DNA from: JAOARY01 sp045345765
GTDB lineage: Bacteria > Bacillota > Clostridia > Peptostreptococcales > Peptostreptococcaceae
Length of the DNA stretch: 64,000 nucleotides
Assembly: GCA_045345765.1 (NCBI GenBank)
Contig: CP148265.1
Location: 3,038,001 to 3,102,000 of the forward strand
Direction: 5' to 3'
Positions 18,546 through 27,087 of this stretch are shown in pieces (the first letter of the stretch is position 1; every line of letters starts with the position of its first letter). The position numbers were made by a program, and so were the translations under genes. Under the pieces are notes generated by a model. The model saw only the letters and a program-made list of their open reading frames with translations. It was not told the DNA's origin and did no database searches.

Positions 18546-19370
18546 CTACTTTTCTAAAAGTAAAAGCTCGCTTCCTCCAAATGCAAATAATCTTAAAAAT
18601 GTATGTGTTTTATCTGCTGTTGATTTATAAGTATCTACTATAGCAAAAAATCCTGCACCATCAATCAATGAATTTTTTAGATTATAAACTTCTTTATCCT
18701 TTGTATAATCTGCATGTGCTAAATTAAAATTAAGTCCCTTATATAAAATATCTTTAGTTATTAAATTATCTTCATTTGAATATTTCTTTAAAAATTTATT
18801 TATAGTTTCAATTATTATATAATCTCTAAACTCTTCATTAGTCATATTCTTAGCTATTTGATTGATATCATCTATATTCTTTTTTATAAATTCTTTTTCA
18901 TTATATTTTTTAATCTCAACCAAATCCCCTAGCGTAAAATTGTATATAACTTTATTTTTACTATCATTAAATGTATATGAATAAGGAATTGTATAACCTT
19001 CCTTTGTTTGTCCTATTATAAAATCATATGCAACAATTCCCGTTAGGGGTATATTTAAAGCCTTAGAAAAATCATAATCCGTTTCCATATTCTCATTTAA
19101 ATTAATAGTCATTGACCTATAAAATCTATCTACTGCCTTAGAATAATCAAATAATATATTTTCATCTTCCTTTATAGATCCATCATAAGTTGTATTTAAA
19201 ATATTTAAATCTCTTATTATTGAAGTTGCATCTTGTGATGCTGTTTTTAATGCATATTTAAATATCTTTAATTCTTCTTCATTTGTAAGTTCTTCAGCTT
19301 TAAAAATTAAAAAATGTATACAAAACAAAGTTATTAAAATTATTAAGATGGGTTTAATGATACTGTTCAT
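18546..19370 (-). CDS. TadE/TadF-like membrane-anchored protein
   Basis: The 274-residue protein has one N-terminal hydrophobic helix (about residues 5-24) right after MNSIIK, then a helical extracytoplasmic domain and a C-terminal domain with GAGFFAIVD and LRLFAFGGSELL. A single N-terminal helix after a very short leader is the layout of TadE/TadF pseudopilins, here longer than usual. It overlaps the preceding gene by 17 bases, so the two are translationally coupled and probably partner subunits. Assignment is by layout and context, not by a strict motif. Confidence 0.6.
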   Translation of the reverse strand: MNSIIKPILIILITLFCIHFLIFKAEELTNEEELKIFKYALKTASQDATSIIRDLNILNTTYDGSIKEDENILFDYSKAVDRFYRSMTINLNENMETDYDFSKALNIPLTGIVAYDFIIGQTKEGYTIPYSYTFNDSKNKVIYNFTLGDLVEIKKYNEKEFIKKNIDDINQIAKNMTNEEFRDYIIIETINKFLKKYSNEDNLITKDILYKGLNFNLAHADYTKDKEVYNLKNSLIDGAGFFAIVDTYKSTADKTHTFLRLFAFGGSELLLLEK

Positions 19371-19821
19371 TTAAAATAACCCCACCTTCTTTTGAAATTA
19401 TTCTATCTTTATTTATTCCTAAACCCGTAAGAGCCTTTATATTTGCTTCAAAGAATGTAATTCCTCTTTTCCTTACCCTTATTACTATTTCATCATTTTT
19501 ATTGAATTTATAAATATTATTCTTACTAATTTCATCTAATATTTCTTTTGTAAATACTGCATCTATAACATCTTTTTCAACATTAACATCTTTATTTTTT
19601 CTGTGTTCAAAACTAATAGAAACAGGAATATTAAACTTCTTTAAATATGAATAATACATCTTATCTGTAACAAATCCCTTATACCTTATAGTTTCAACAA
19701 AATCTCTATTTTGCTCTTTCATCAAAGATATATTATTAGAAGTAACATAAAAAGATGAAATCAAAGAAAAACCAATAAAAAAACTAAAAAAAGAAAACAG
19801 TAATAAAATCTTTTTAGCCAT
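19354..19821 (-). CDS. Small TadE-like membrane-anchored protein
   Basis: The 155-residue protein has an N-terminal hydrophobic helix (about residues 4-28) and a basic, beta-rich C-terminal part (VIRVRKRGITFFEANIKALTGLG). It resembles the DUF4320-type small proteins that accompany Tad-like secretion ATPases in clostridia, though this is recognition by pattern only. The ATG follows AGAGGTGA. It is downstream of the pilin-like gene and its attenuating hairpin, and overlaps the 274-residue gene. Confidence 0.6.
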   Translation of the reverse strand: MAKKILLLFSFFSFFIGFSLISSFYVTSNNISLMKEQNRDFVETIRYKGFVTDKMYYSYLKKFNIPVSISFEHRKNKDVNVEKDVIDAVFTKEILDEISKNNIYKFNKNDEIVIRVRKRGITFFEANIKALTGLGINKDRIISKEGGVILNEQYH

Positions 19822-19831
19822 CAGATCACCT

Positions 19832-19870
19832 CTTATAAAAATAAGCCATCACCAATACTGATGATGACTT
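19832..19870 (-). terminator. Attenuating terminator after the pilin-like gene
   Basis: On the minus strand AAGTCATCA pairs with TGATGGCTT (one wobble) and is followed by ATTTTTAT. Placed after the pilin-like gene, it would leave that subunit in excess over the TadE-like genes downstream. Confidence 0.65.
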
Positions 19871-19913
19871 AAATATTAAATATATAATTTATACTGTTAT
19901 ATTTTTAGGTTAC

Positions 19914-20345
19914 TTATTCTTGAACAAACTCAATTCCTGTAATAATATCATTATCATTTTTTGTCAAACTAGCTTCAAAATTAGCAGTTGGGTTTATAAA
20001 ATCATTATCTCTTGAATCCGTTTCTGTATAGTCTGTAAAATCATCTTTTCCATCAACAAAACCGTATTTGTCAGTAGCTCCTTCTTTTGTCTTTACTTCT
20101 ATTTCCAGCTTAGTATTAGATGATAAAGTCTTAGCATTTTTTATAGCTGATATAACAGTATCACCTGTTACTGTAGTTCCATTATAAGTTTCAAGTTCAT
20201 AATCACTTGTCATAGATAAAGTATTACTAAGTTTTTTGTTTGCATTTGATGCAGTTGATAATAACCCCGAGTTCATAACAGCTAAAACTGCCACAAAAGC
20301 CAATGCAAATACTAAAGTTGCCACAATTAAAATTTTCTTATTCAT
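19914..20345 (-). CDS. Pilin-like major subunit candidate
   Basis: The best start is the ATG at 20343-20345 (MNKKILIVATLVF), eight bases after AGGAG, giving 143 residues; an upstream GTG in frame overlaps the ribosome site. A single hydrophobic helix covers residues 5-25, followed by NSGLLSTASNANKKL and a polar, Thr/Asp-rich domain containing YNGTTVTGDTVISAIKN, a motif I associate with small secreted proteins of clostridial Tad-like loci. No classical G/E prepilin cleavage site is seen. Its position between the assembly platform and TadE-like genes, and its flanking RNA hairpins, make it the best candidate for the filament subunit. Confidence 0.6.
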   Translation of the reverse strand: MNKKILIVATLVFALAFVAVLAVMNSGLLSTASNANKKLSNTLSMTSDYELETYNGTTVTGDTVISAIKNAKTLSSNTKLEIEVKTKEGATDKYGFVDGKDDFTDYTETDSRDNDFINPTANFEASLTKNDNDIITGIEFVQE

Positions 20346-20378
20346 ATAAATCACTCCTATTTTTTTGTTTTATTATTT

Positions 20379-20423
20379 ATTAATAGCAGCAACATGATGT
20401 TTTTTCATGTAGCAGCTATTAAT
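20379..20423 (-). other. Intercistronic hairpin before the pilin-like gene
   Basis: About 18 near-perfect base pairs (ATTAATAGCTGCTACATG against CATGTTGCTGCTATTAAT) close a short A-rich loop between the platform gene and the pilin-like gene. It has no U-tract, so it is not a classical terminator. It could protect or define the 5' end of the pilin mRNA. Confidence 0.6.
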
Positions 20424-20430
20424 ATATTTT

Positions 20431-22407
20431 TTATAAATAATTATTGGTTTTTGAAAACATATCCATTACAGCTATTAAAAGTGGTGCAAAAATATAAAGA
20501 ATTATAGTTGTAAATAATGAAAACATAGATAAAAACCTTATAATCTCTATATTTCTATTTATAAACTTTCTTGTGCTTCTCTCTCTTGATTTTTCTTGAA
20601 AATCTTTCTTTTGTTTTAGACCACAAAAAGCCTTTTTGATTTCCAAGCCTTCCTCACTTATTAAAAAAGCATCTATTAAATTATTAAAATACTTATAATT
20701 AGTAATCTTTTTTAAATCCTTTAAAGACTCTAAACTATAATTATCCAAAGCCTTTTGTAAATCCATTTTAAAAAGATAAGAAAAATTCTTCATATTATTT
20801 AATAAATCCTTTGGTGTTATATGTTTATTATTCAAAAGTAATATACAAACAGTATAAAGCCCCATAGTTTCATCATATAAAATATGCTCCTTATTTATAA
20901 AAGCTTTGGACTTTAAGATAAAATACTCTATATTACAAAGAATAAAACAAACAAAAATTATAAATAATAATCTTAAAAAACTAAATCTATTTATACTTAT
21001 AATCTCTAATTTAGCAAATATCCTATCAATACCAACCTCATTAATACCATAAGATATATTATTCTTTTTCATATACTTCCTTATATAATCCTCTTGTTCA
21101 TCCTTAGATTTACTTACAAAGTCCTTATTAGCCTTTAAATAATTTATAATCTTTTTATCATTTTCTAAAGCTTCATCTTTATAAGCTTCTATATTTTCAT
21201 GTAAAAGAATTGATCTAGTAAGCAAATTCTTATTAACCCCAATATCCAAAGAAGAAATTACATTTAATTTATTAAAAAATATATTAAATGTAAAAATGCT
21301 TATTAAAATCATAAATGAAATAAAAAACACTAATACCTTTCTAAGATAATAAAATTTAGCATTATCAATCTTTGCACTTTTTAAAAGTAAATTATTAATA
21401 CTTTGAACCTTATCTTTAATCAAAAACTCAACAAGCTTATCTAAGAATTTAAATCTCTTTAAAATCTTATCTTCAAAGAATACAGCTTTTTTTCTTATAA
21501 TCACATCATCTGCTAAACATAAGTTTTTATAAAAAATATAAAAAACAAAAGTCAAAATAGCACAAAATATCATCACGCTATAACCAATATTAGAAAATAT
21601 AAAATCTCTAATATAAGAAAACCCTTCAAAAGAAAAATAATTAAGCATATATGATTTTATTAATGGTAAAAAATAAAGTGGCATCACTATAAAAACTACT
21701 TCCAAAAAAGTTTCTTCCCTAATAATCAATTTCTTTTCAAGCTCATTATTAACTTCTCTTTGAAGTGATAAAAGACCCTCAACAAAAGCTGATTTATTAT
21801 CTATAATTTCATCACCATATTTATAAGTTGTATAAATAAAATTACATAAAATCTTAAAATACTTATTTATGGCATTTTCACTATATTCTTGTAAGATAAA
21901 ACTATCATCATCAGATAAACTAGCTTCCTTTACATAATCAAATAGCTTTAAAAAATGTTTTTTTATAAAATTATCATTATAAGTTGTTTCTTCAAGTTTT
22001 AAGAAAGTTTTATCTAAGTTACTTTCTGTCATATTATAATAATGAACAAAATCACTTAAAACTTCTTCTAAGCTCTCCAAGAATTTTACATCCATTTGAT
22101 ATTTTAAATCATAAATAGATTTAGTAATTATTATTGAAGAAAAGATACTTAATAAAATATTTTTAAAATAAAAAGCTAAACTTACAAAACTAATAACAAA
22201 AGAAAAACTTATAAGTGATATTACTTTTATAATTTCAACTAAAATCATTTTTTCATCCATTAAAAACCTTAACTTTAAATTGTTTTTGAAATTATAAATA
22301 AAATCCTTTAGAATTGGAATTTTTAACATTAGATTATAAAGTTTAAAAGATATACTCTCAAAAAAATCATAAAAAGCATTTTTATTTTTGATTCTTATGT
22401 CATTCAT
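20431..22407 (-). CDS. Fused TadB/TadC-like assembly platform (T2SF-type)
   Basis: The likely start is the ATG at 22405-22407 (MNDIRIKNK), eight bases after GGAGAG, giving 658 residues; the in-frame GTG at 22416 overlaps the stop of the motor gene. The protein has two similar halves, each a helical cytoplasmic block bounded by paired membrane segments (about 64-100 and 240-295; about 365-385, 475-495 and 630-655). This is the type II secretion F layout of TadB and TadC, here in one chain of about twice the usual length. It would form the inner-membrane platform on which the ATPase acts. Sequence divergence is high, so the call rests on architecture and its position between motor and pilin. 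Confidence 0.72.
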   Translation of the reverse strand: MNDIRIKNKNAFYDFFESISFKLYNLMLKIPILKDFIYNFKNNLKLRFLMDEKMILVEIIKVISLISFSFVISFVSLAFYFKNILLSIFSSIIITKSIYDLKYQMDVKFLESLEEVLSDFVHYYNMTESNLDKTFLKLEETTYNDNFIKKHFLKLFDYVKEASLSDDDSFILQEYSENAINKYFKILCNFIYTTYKYGDEIIDNKSAFVEGLLSLQREVNNELEKKLIIREETFLEVVFIVMPLYFLPLIKSYMLNYFSFEGFSYIRDFIFSNIGYSVMIFCAILTFVFYIFYKNLCLADDVIIRKKAVFFEDKILKRFKFLDKLVEFLIKDKVQSINNLLLKSAKIDNAKFYYLRKVLVFFISFMILISIFTFNIFFNKLNVISSLDIGVNKNLLTRSILLHENIEAYKDEALENDKKIINYLKANKDFVSKSKDEQEDYIRKYMKKNNISYGINEVGIDRIFAKLEIISINRFSFLRLLFIIFVCFILCNIEYFILKSKAFINKEHILYDETMGLYTVCILLLNNKHITPKDLLNNMKNFSYLFKMDLQKALDNYSLESLKDLKKITNYKYFNNLIDAFLISEEGLEIKKAFCGLKQKKDFQEKSRERSTRKFINRNIEIIRFLSMFSLFTTIILYIFAPLLIAVMDMFSKTNNYL

Positions 22408-22412
22408 AAAAA

Positions 22413-24092
22413 TCACTCTCCAAATTCATCAGTACAAAAAATTTCTTTTAAAAGTTTACGATCTTCATCAAGTGGTGATTTTCTATACAATTCTTTATAA
22501 AACTCTTTAGATATTTTATTTCTAAAAACATATTCTTTCTTATCTAAATCAAATTCAATTATAGGAACTACCTTAAAATCCTTATAATCATTTATAGGAA
22601 TAAACTCATAAAAATTATAATATCTTTTCTTACTCTCCATATCCATTTCTATTTGCAAACATATATTAACTGTATTTAATGCAGTATATAAAGAATCTCT
22701 TAAATCCTTATAAATACCTTTACGTAGCAATGCATTTGCTATTTCTAATATGCATTTTTTAGGACTGTTTGGATGATAAGTAAATATAACAGACCTACCA
22801 CCACGATTTGCAGTTCTAGTTATATCAACAACCATAGAATCAGAAGATGCTTCTTGAACAATGTAAATATCCCCTGTGGTTTTTAGTGAAAACTCATAAG
22901 CCCTTTCTAAATCCACATCTCCATACTCTTGAACAGTTAAAATATTTTTATTAGGATATTTATGTCTTAAATTAGATTCAAAGCTTGATTCGATAACTCT
23001 AATAGCATAAAAAGGTTGAATAAATTCAGCTAAACTCTCTAAAGTTGAAGTCTTTCCAACACCTTGGTAGCCACAAATAGGAAGTGATGCACCTGATTTT
23101 ATAAATATTTGTGCTATTTGTTTAACCAAAGAAGCATTCTTATAATCTCCTAACATAGAATCAAAATCCATATTCTTAGCCGTAAATTTTCTAATCCATA
23201 AAGCAGAGTTTTCAGCAAACGGGTCAATACAAGCCATTCTTCTTGAACCATCCTTACCTCTTGAAAGCAAAAAACCTTGAGATTTAGAAAACTGTCCCTT
23301 TTGATTATAAGAAACTGATTCCTTAACAATATTTTTTAGATTCTTAAAGCTTTGTAAAGATAAGAATCTTAAATCAATTAAACTTCCCTTATACTTAATC
23401 CATACACCCTCATAACAAAATCTCTTATTTTGTTTGTAATATCTTGGTATAGTTTCACTTTGAAGTCCCGATAAACCTATACCAATATCATCAATATCTT
23501 GATGCATCAATTCATCTATATTTGAATTACCGTAAGTTTCTTCATAAATAAGCTGTACCAAAATATCTAAATGCATTTCATAATTAAACCCATAAGAATT
23601 AAAAAATCTTTCATCATTCTTACTCAAAATCTTACTATAAATATTAAATATATCTTTTTCATCAACATAATAACCCTTAGAACTATCTACCATTCTTAAT
23701 TTAAACAAATCATTATCTTCAATCATCTTTGTAAAAGCTTTATAAAGAAAATCCTTTTTATATACATATAAGACAATTAGATATATTAAATAACGACCGA
23801 TTCTATTACTATCAAGATCTATAAAATCTTTAATATTATTATTATTTATACAAACATTTTCTTTTAAGAAATTATTATTTGTAGTTATTAAAGTTTTTAT
23901 ATATTCTTTTACATACTCCTTATCTTTATCATCCCCAAACTTAGCATTTTTAAGATGTGTTCTAAGATATTCCCTTCTTTTTTTCTCTTTTTCCAATTCA
24001 TTTATATCTTCTAATTCATTTAGATTTTCTTTAAGATATAAATCAATACTTTTTATTACATAAGTTTTTAGTTCCTCTAAATTACTTATCAA
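22413..24092 (-). CDS. CpaF/TadA-type secretion ATPase
   Basis: The 559-residue protein is a VirB11/CpaF-family ATPase that powers assembly or secretion from the cytoplasmic face. It shows a Walker A GYQGVGKT (341-348, Lys347), a Walker-B-like segment GDIYIVQEAS (Glu414), an Asp-box-like stretch near IRVIESSFES, and a His-box TYHPNSPKK (His440). The basic segment SRGKDGSRRMACIDPF (278-293) precedes the core. A long N-terminal region (1-200) is Lys/Glu-rich and helical. It is followed with a few bases of overlap or spacing by the fused platform gene. It lacks the adjacent prepilin peptidase and secretin found in proteobacterial tad loci. Confidence 0.85.
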   Translation of the reverse strand: MISNLEELKTYVIKSIDLYLKENLNELEDINELEKEKKRREYLRTHLKNAKFGDDKDKEYVKEYIKTLITTNNNFLKENVCINNNNIKDFIDLDSNRIGRYLIYLIVLYVYKKDFLYKAFTKMIEDNDLFKLRMVDSSKGYYVDEKDIFNIYSKILSKNDERFFNSYGFNYEMHLDILVQLIYEETYGNSNIDELMHQDIDDIGIGLSGLQSETIPRYYKQNKRFCYEGVWIKYKGSLIDLRFLSLQSFKNLKNIVKESVSYNQKGQFSKSQGFLLSRGKDGSRRMACIDPFAENSALWIRKFTAKNMDFDSMLGDYKNASLVKQIAQIFIKSGASLPICGYQGVGKTSTLESLAEFIQPFYAIRVIESSFESNLRHKYPNKNILTVQEYGDVDLERAYEFSLKTTGDIYIVQEASSDSMVVDITRTANRGGRSVIFTYHPNSPKKCILEIANALLRKGIYKDLRDSLYTALNTVNICLQIEMDMESKKRYYNFYEFIPINDYKDFKVVPIIEFDLDKKEYVFRNKISKEFYKELYRKSPLDEDRKLLKEIFCTDEFGE

Positions 24093-24189
24093 AAGCTCAC
24101 CTACCTTTAAAACTAAAGCTAAAAATTATAAATAAACAATTAAACATTGTAAATTCATTTTATTTATAATATTTACAAAAACATTTCAA

Positions 24190-24228
24190 ATAGTAAAATT
24201 AATAAGTAAAATCATTTTACTACTTATT
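24190..24228 (-). terminator. Possible terminator between ParA-like and CpaF-like genes
   Basis: AATAAGTA (24201-24208) and TACTTATT (24221-24228) form 8-bp arms; on the minus strand AATTTTACTA follows. The 139-base gap suggests the motor gene has its own transcript start or depends on read-through. Confidence 0.5.
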
Positions 24229-24231
24229 AAA

Positions 24232-25116
24232 TTAAGACGTTTTTTTAGTATTTTCTTTTTTGTTTGGACTAATTTTAAATATATTTTTAAAATCCAAAAA
24301 ACCCTTATATGTATTATCTTTAGAACCATTTAAAATAAGAAAATACATATAATCTTTAATTTCATCTATAAATATCAAAAAATCACTCGAATCATATTTA
24401 AATTCATCTTGTAAAAACTCTAGTAAATTACTTTGCATACAAGCCTTATCTATAAAATTATTAGATGGAACAACAAAAAAATCATTTGATATTCCTTGAG
24501 ATTTAAATATCTTTCTTATTACAGATTCATTTAAATGCGTATAATCTTTTTTGAACTTATTAATTATTATATTTCCCTTAGTATCAATATCTTTTAAATG
24601 GTCTAACTCTTTTTCTAATGTATTTAGATAATTATAGTTTTGATTTACTAAATACAAATAAAAATCACTTAATTTAAGTATTTCTTTTGAATATTTTAAA
24701 TTAGAATCCAAATCAATAAATATATAGTCATAAAGTTCTTTTGCTACTTCTAAAATATTTTTTATCTGTGAATTTAGATTTTCCTTTAAATTTTTATCAT
24801 CGCTTAAATTATCCAAAATATCTAAATTAGCAGATATTGATTTTGTATATAAATTAAATTTTTTAAAATCTAAATTTAAAGTTTTACTAAGAGTATATAT
24901 TTCTGATATCAAATTCTTTTGATCTTTATTCTTAAACAAATAAGAAGAACAACCACAAGAAAAATCATTAGTTAAAATAAGTATTTTTTTATCCTTTAAA
25001 ACCAAACTATAATACGCCCCTAAAACTGATGTTATTGTACTTTTTCCAACTTGTTTATACGGCGAATATATACTTACAATTGTGCCTTCATCTTTTTTTA
25101 TATAATTATTATCCAT
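24232..25116 (-). CDS. MinD/CpaE-like ATPase, Tad-like locus
   Basis: About 294 residues from the ATG at 25114-25116, nine bases after AGGAG; an ATG three codons upstream touches the ribosome site. The deviant Walker A SPYKQVGKST, the DYIFIDLDSNL segment (Walker B) and the strand-switch pattern are those of SIMIBI ATPases of the MinD/ParA/CpaE type. The C-terminal 40 residues are Lys-rich. CpaE-like proteins position Tad machines at the membrane. It directly follows a second ATPase gene ending at 25129, and the two may form a heteromeric pair. Confidence 0.78.
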   Translation of the reverse strand: MDNNYIKKDEGTIVSIYSPYKQVGKSTITSVLGAYYSLVLKDKKILILTNDFSCGCSSYLFKNKDQKNLISEIYTLSKTLNLDFKKFNLYTKSISANLDILDNLSDDKNLKENLNSQIKNILEVAKELYDYIFIDLDSNLKYSKEILKLSDFYLYLVNQNYNYLNTLEKELDHLKDIDTKGNIIINKFKKDYTHLNESVIRKIFKSQGISNDFFVVPSNNFIDKACMQSNLLEFLQDEFKYDSSDFLIFIDEIKDYMYFLILNGSKDNTYKGFLDFKNIFKISPNKKENTKKTS

Positions 25117-25128
25117 TCCATTCATCTC

Positions 25129-25875
25129 CTATAAGATATTAAAAAATGATTTTTTTTGAATTTTAAATCCCAAAAAATTATCAGCATAAGTGCTTAACTG
25201 ATTTTTTAAATCCTTATCAAAATTTTTTAATTCTTTATTTTTAAAATAATTATTTAAATCCTCTTGTTCATTAGATAAATCATAATTAATATAAAATATT
25301 TTAGATAAATCATAATCATTAAGATTAAGCATATTTAATAATTTTTCATCATCAAATCTTGAATTTAAATATTTATTAAAAATAATAGAATCAAAGTTTT
25401 TAAATAACGAAATTTCTTTTAATTCATCTGTAACCACTCTTTGGTCTAAAATAAGATTTGCAAAGAACTTAAAATCTTGATTTTTAAACGCAATATTTTT
25501 AAATTCAAAAAGCTTTTTAAAACTTCTTAAAGAACAATCAATAAAAACATAATCGTAATTAGATTTAAATTCTTCATAAAAATCAAATATACTAAAAAAA
25601 TCTCCATCATCTAAATATTTATTACTTGTGTAAATATCTATATTTTTATAACAAAATAAAGGTTTTTCTAAAATACATATCAAATTCTCATATAAACTTT
25701 TAGACGCATCATTTGGTAATTCATTACAACTGTTCACTTTAAAAAAATCAAATAAATCATTATTATTATTCAAATCAATTAATGCTATTTTTTTATTATT
25801 CTTTGAAAGTAAAAATGATAAATTTCTTAAAATAAAACTCTTACCAACTCTCTTATCTCCCGTGAATATATGCAT
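25129..25875 (-). CDS. Second MinD/CpaE-like ATPase
   Basis: The 248-residue protein begins almost directly with the P-loop (HIFTGDKRVGKSF), followed by KKIALIDLNNNND and a Walker-B-like YDYVFIDCS. This is a minimal ParA/MinD-type domain with no N-terminal receiver-like extension. The ATG follows AAAGGAG. It lies between the SAF-domain gene and the other ATPase gene with only short gaps, so it belongs to the same operon. Having two such ATPases side by side is unusual for a Tad locus. Confidence 0.75.
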   Translation of the reverse strand: MHIFTGDKRVGKSFILRNLSFLLSKNNKKIALIDLNNNNDLFDFFKVNSCNELPNDASKSLYENLICILEKPLFCYKNIDIYTSNKYLDDGDFFSIFDFYEEFKSNYDYVFIDCSLRSFKKLFEFKNIAFKNQDFKFFANLILDQRVVTDELKEISLFKNFDSIIFNKYLNSRFDDEKLLNMLNLNDYDLSKIFYINYDLSNEQEDLNNYFKNKELKNFDKDLKNQLSTYADNFLGFKIQKKSFFNIL

Positions 25876-25930
25876 AATAACTCCTTTCTAAATAAGTTAT
25901 AAAAACTCAATTAAATATAACAATATATTT

Positions 25931-26938
25931 TTAATCAATAATATTAGAATTTGAATTATTATCAACTTTATATTTATCTATATTTTTATTTGTATTTAAG
26001 CTACTTTCTTTGATTTTACTAGCTTCTATATCTTTTACTTTATTCAATTTAATATATTCATTTAAAGAATTTATTTCAATATCTCTTTTTTTATTTTCTT
26101 CTTCAATTTCTTTTAATCTTTTTCTTAATTCATCTTCAGATTTTTTTACTGCAAGTCTGTCCTTTTCTATTATTGCTTTTAACTGATCACTACCTTGATA
26201 CGTTATTTTTGCTTTATCTTGTGTTTGTGGATTTACATACTTAGTAAAATAAATATAACTACTGTAATTAGCCATTTGATACACAGCACAACCTAAGTTT
26301 TGTATCTCTTCCTCATTTAATTTTAGAATCATTCTATCTTCATCAAATTCTAAAATCTTTTTCTTTGATAGAACTATTGAGTTATTGTATCCGTTTGTAT
26401 TAACTATGTCATCATTTTTCGTATCAGGCTTTTCTTCGATACGAATGTCTATAAAATCACCCTTATTTAGATTAGAATAACTTAAATCCAAATAATCAAT
26501 TTCAACAAGCCTAGATGATTGCAAAATATCTTGGTCTAAATAAGCAGTTTTAAAAAAATCATTTAGTATTACTGTGTTTTTAGGTATATTCATTACTGCT
26601 TTGTAGTTTTTAGATAAATTAATTTTAGATAAATCAATTAAATTATTTGGAACAATGTCTCTTTTGACATATACAAAATCAATATCTTCCATACTAATTG
26701 AATCTCCTAATCTTAAATCTGTATTTAATACAGGAATTTTAATAGTATTTTGTTTTAAATATAAATTTATAACTTCTTGCTTTTGATATGGAAGTATATA
26801 TTTTTTAAAAATAATATAATTTGAAATCAAAATAAATAAAACTATAATAAAAATTAATAGAATTATTTTTAATTTTTTTTTAATTTTATAATTTTTAGAA
26901 AAATAATTTTTATTGGACAAATGCAAAATTTTAATCAC
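25931..26938 (-). CDS. CpaB/RcpC-like SAF-domain protein
   Basis: The protein (335 residues from a GTG, or 331 from the TTG four codons later, which has better spacing from TAGGTGA) has one membrane helix (about 24-47) and then a SAF-type domain (about 66-150: VLNTDLRLGDSISMEDIDF...IPKNTVILNDFF) followed by a second strand-rich part (VEIDYLDLSYSNLNKGDFIDI). This is the layout of CpaB/RcpC, which in Gram-negative Tad systems stabilises the secretin. No outer membrane is expected here, so it may act in the cell wall. Residues 250-300 form a charged helix. It is the first gene of the minus-strand assembly operon. Confidence 0.78.
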   Translation of the reverse strand: MIKILHLSNKNYFSKNYKIKKKLKIILLIFIIVLFILISNYIIFKKYILPYQKQEVINLYLKQNTIKIPVLNTDLRLGDSISMEDIDFVYVKRDIVPNNLIDLSKINLSKNYKAVMNIPKNTVILNDFFKTAYLDQDILQSSRLVEIDYLDLSYSNLNKGDFIDIRIEEKPDTKNDDIVNTNGYNNSIVLSKKKILEFDEDRMILKLNEEEIQNLGCAVYQMANYSSYIYFTKYVNPQTQDKAKITYQGSDQLKAIIEKDRLAVKKSEDELRKRLKEIEEENKKRDIEINSLNEYIKLNKVKDIEASKIKESSLNTNKNIDKYKVDNNSNSNIID

Positions 26939-27087
26939 CTACTTAAAAAATTTTTTATTGTTTAACTCTGTTTAAATAATAAGGGCTTAGTGTATTTTTT
27001 TACAATATTCAATAAAAAAAGTTATTCCATTTTTTTATTTTTTTGTTATAATTGGTTTTAGAAACTTTTTCTTAAGGGGGAACTATA
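26939..27087. promoter_or_regulatory. Divergent promoter region of the Tad-like locus
   Basis: The 149-base gap separates the minus-strand assembly operon from the plus-strand CpaE-like gene. A TATAAT (27047-27052) preceded by TTGT lies 36 bases before the plus-strand TTG start. The minus-strand promoter is not clear. Confidence 0.45.
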
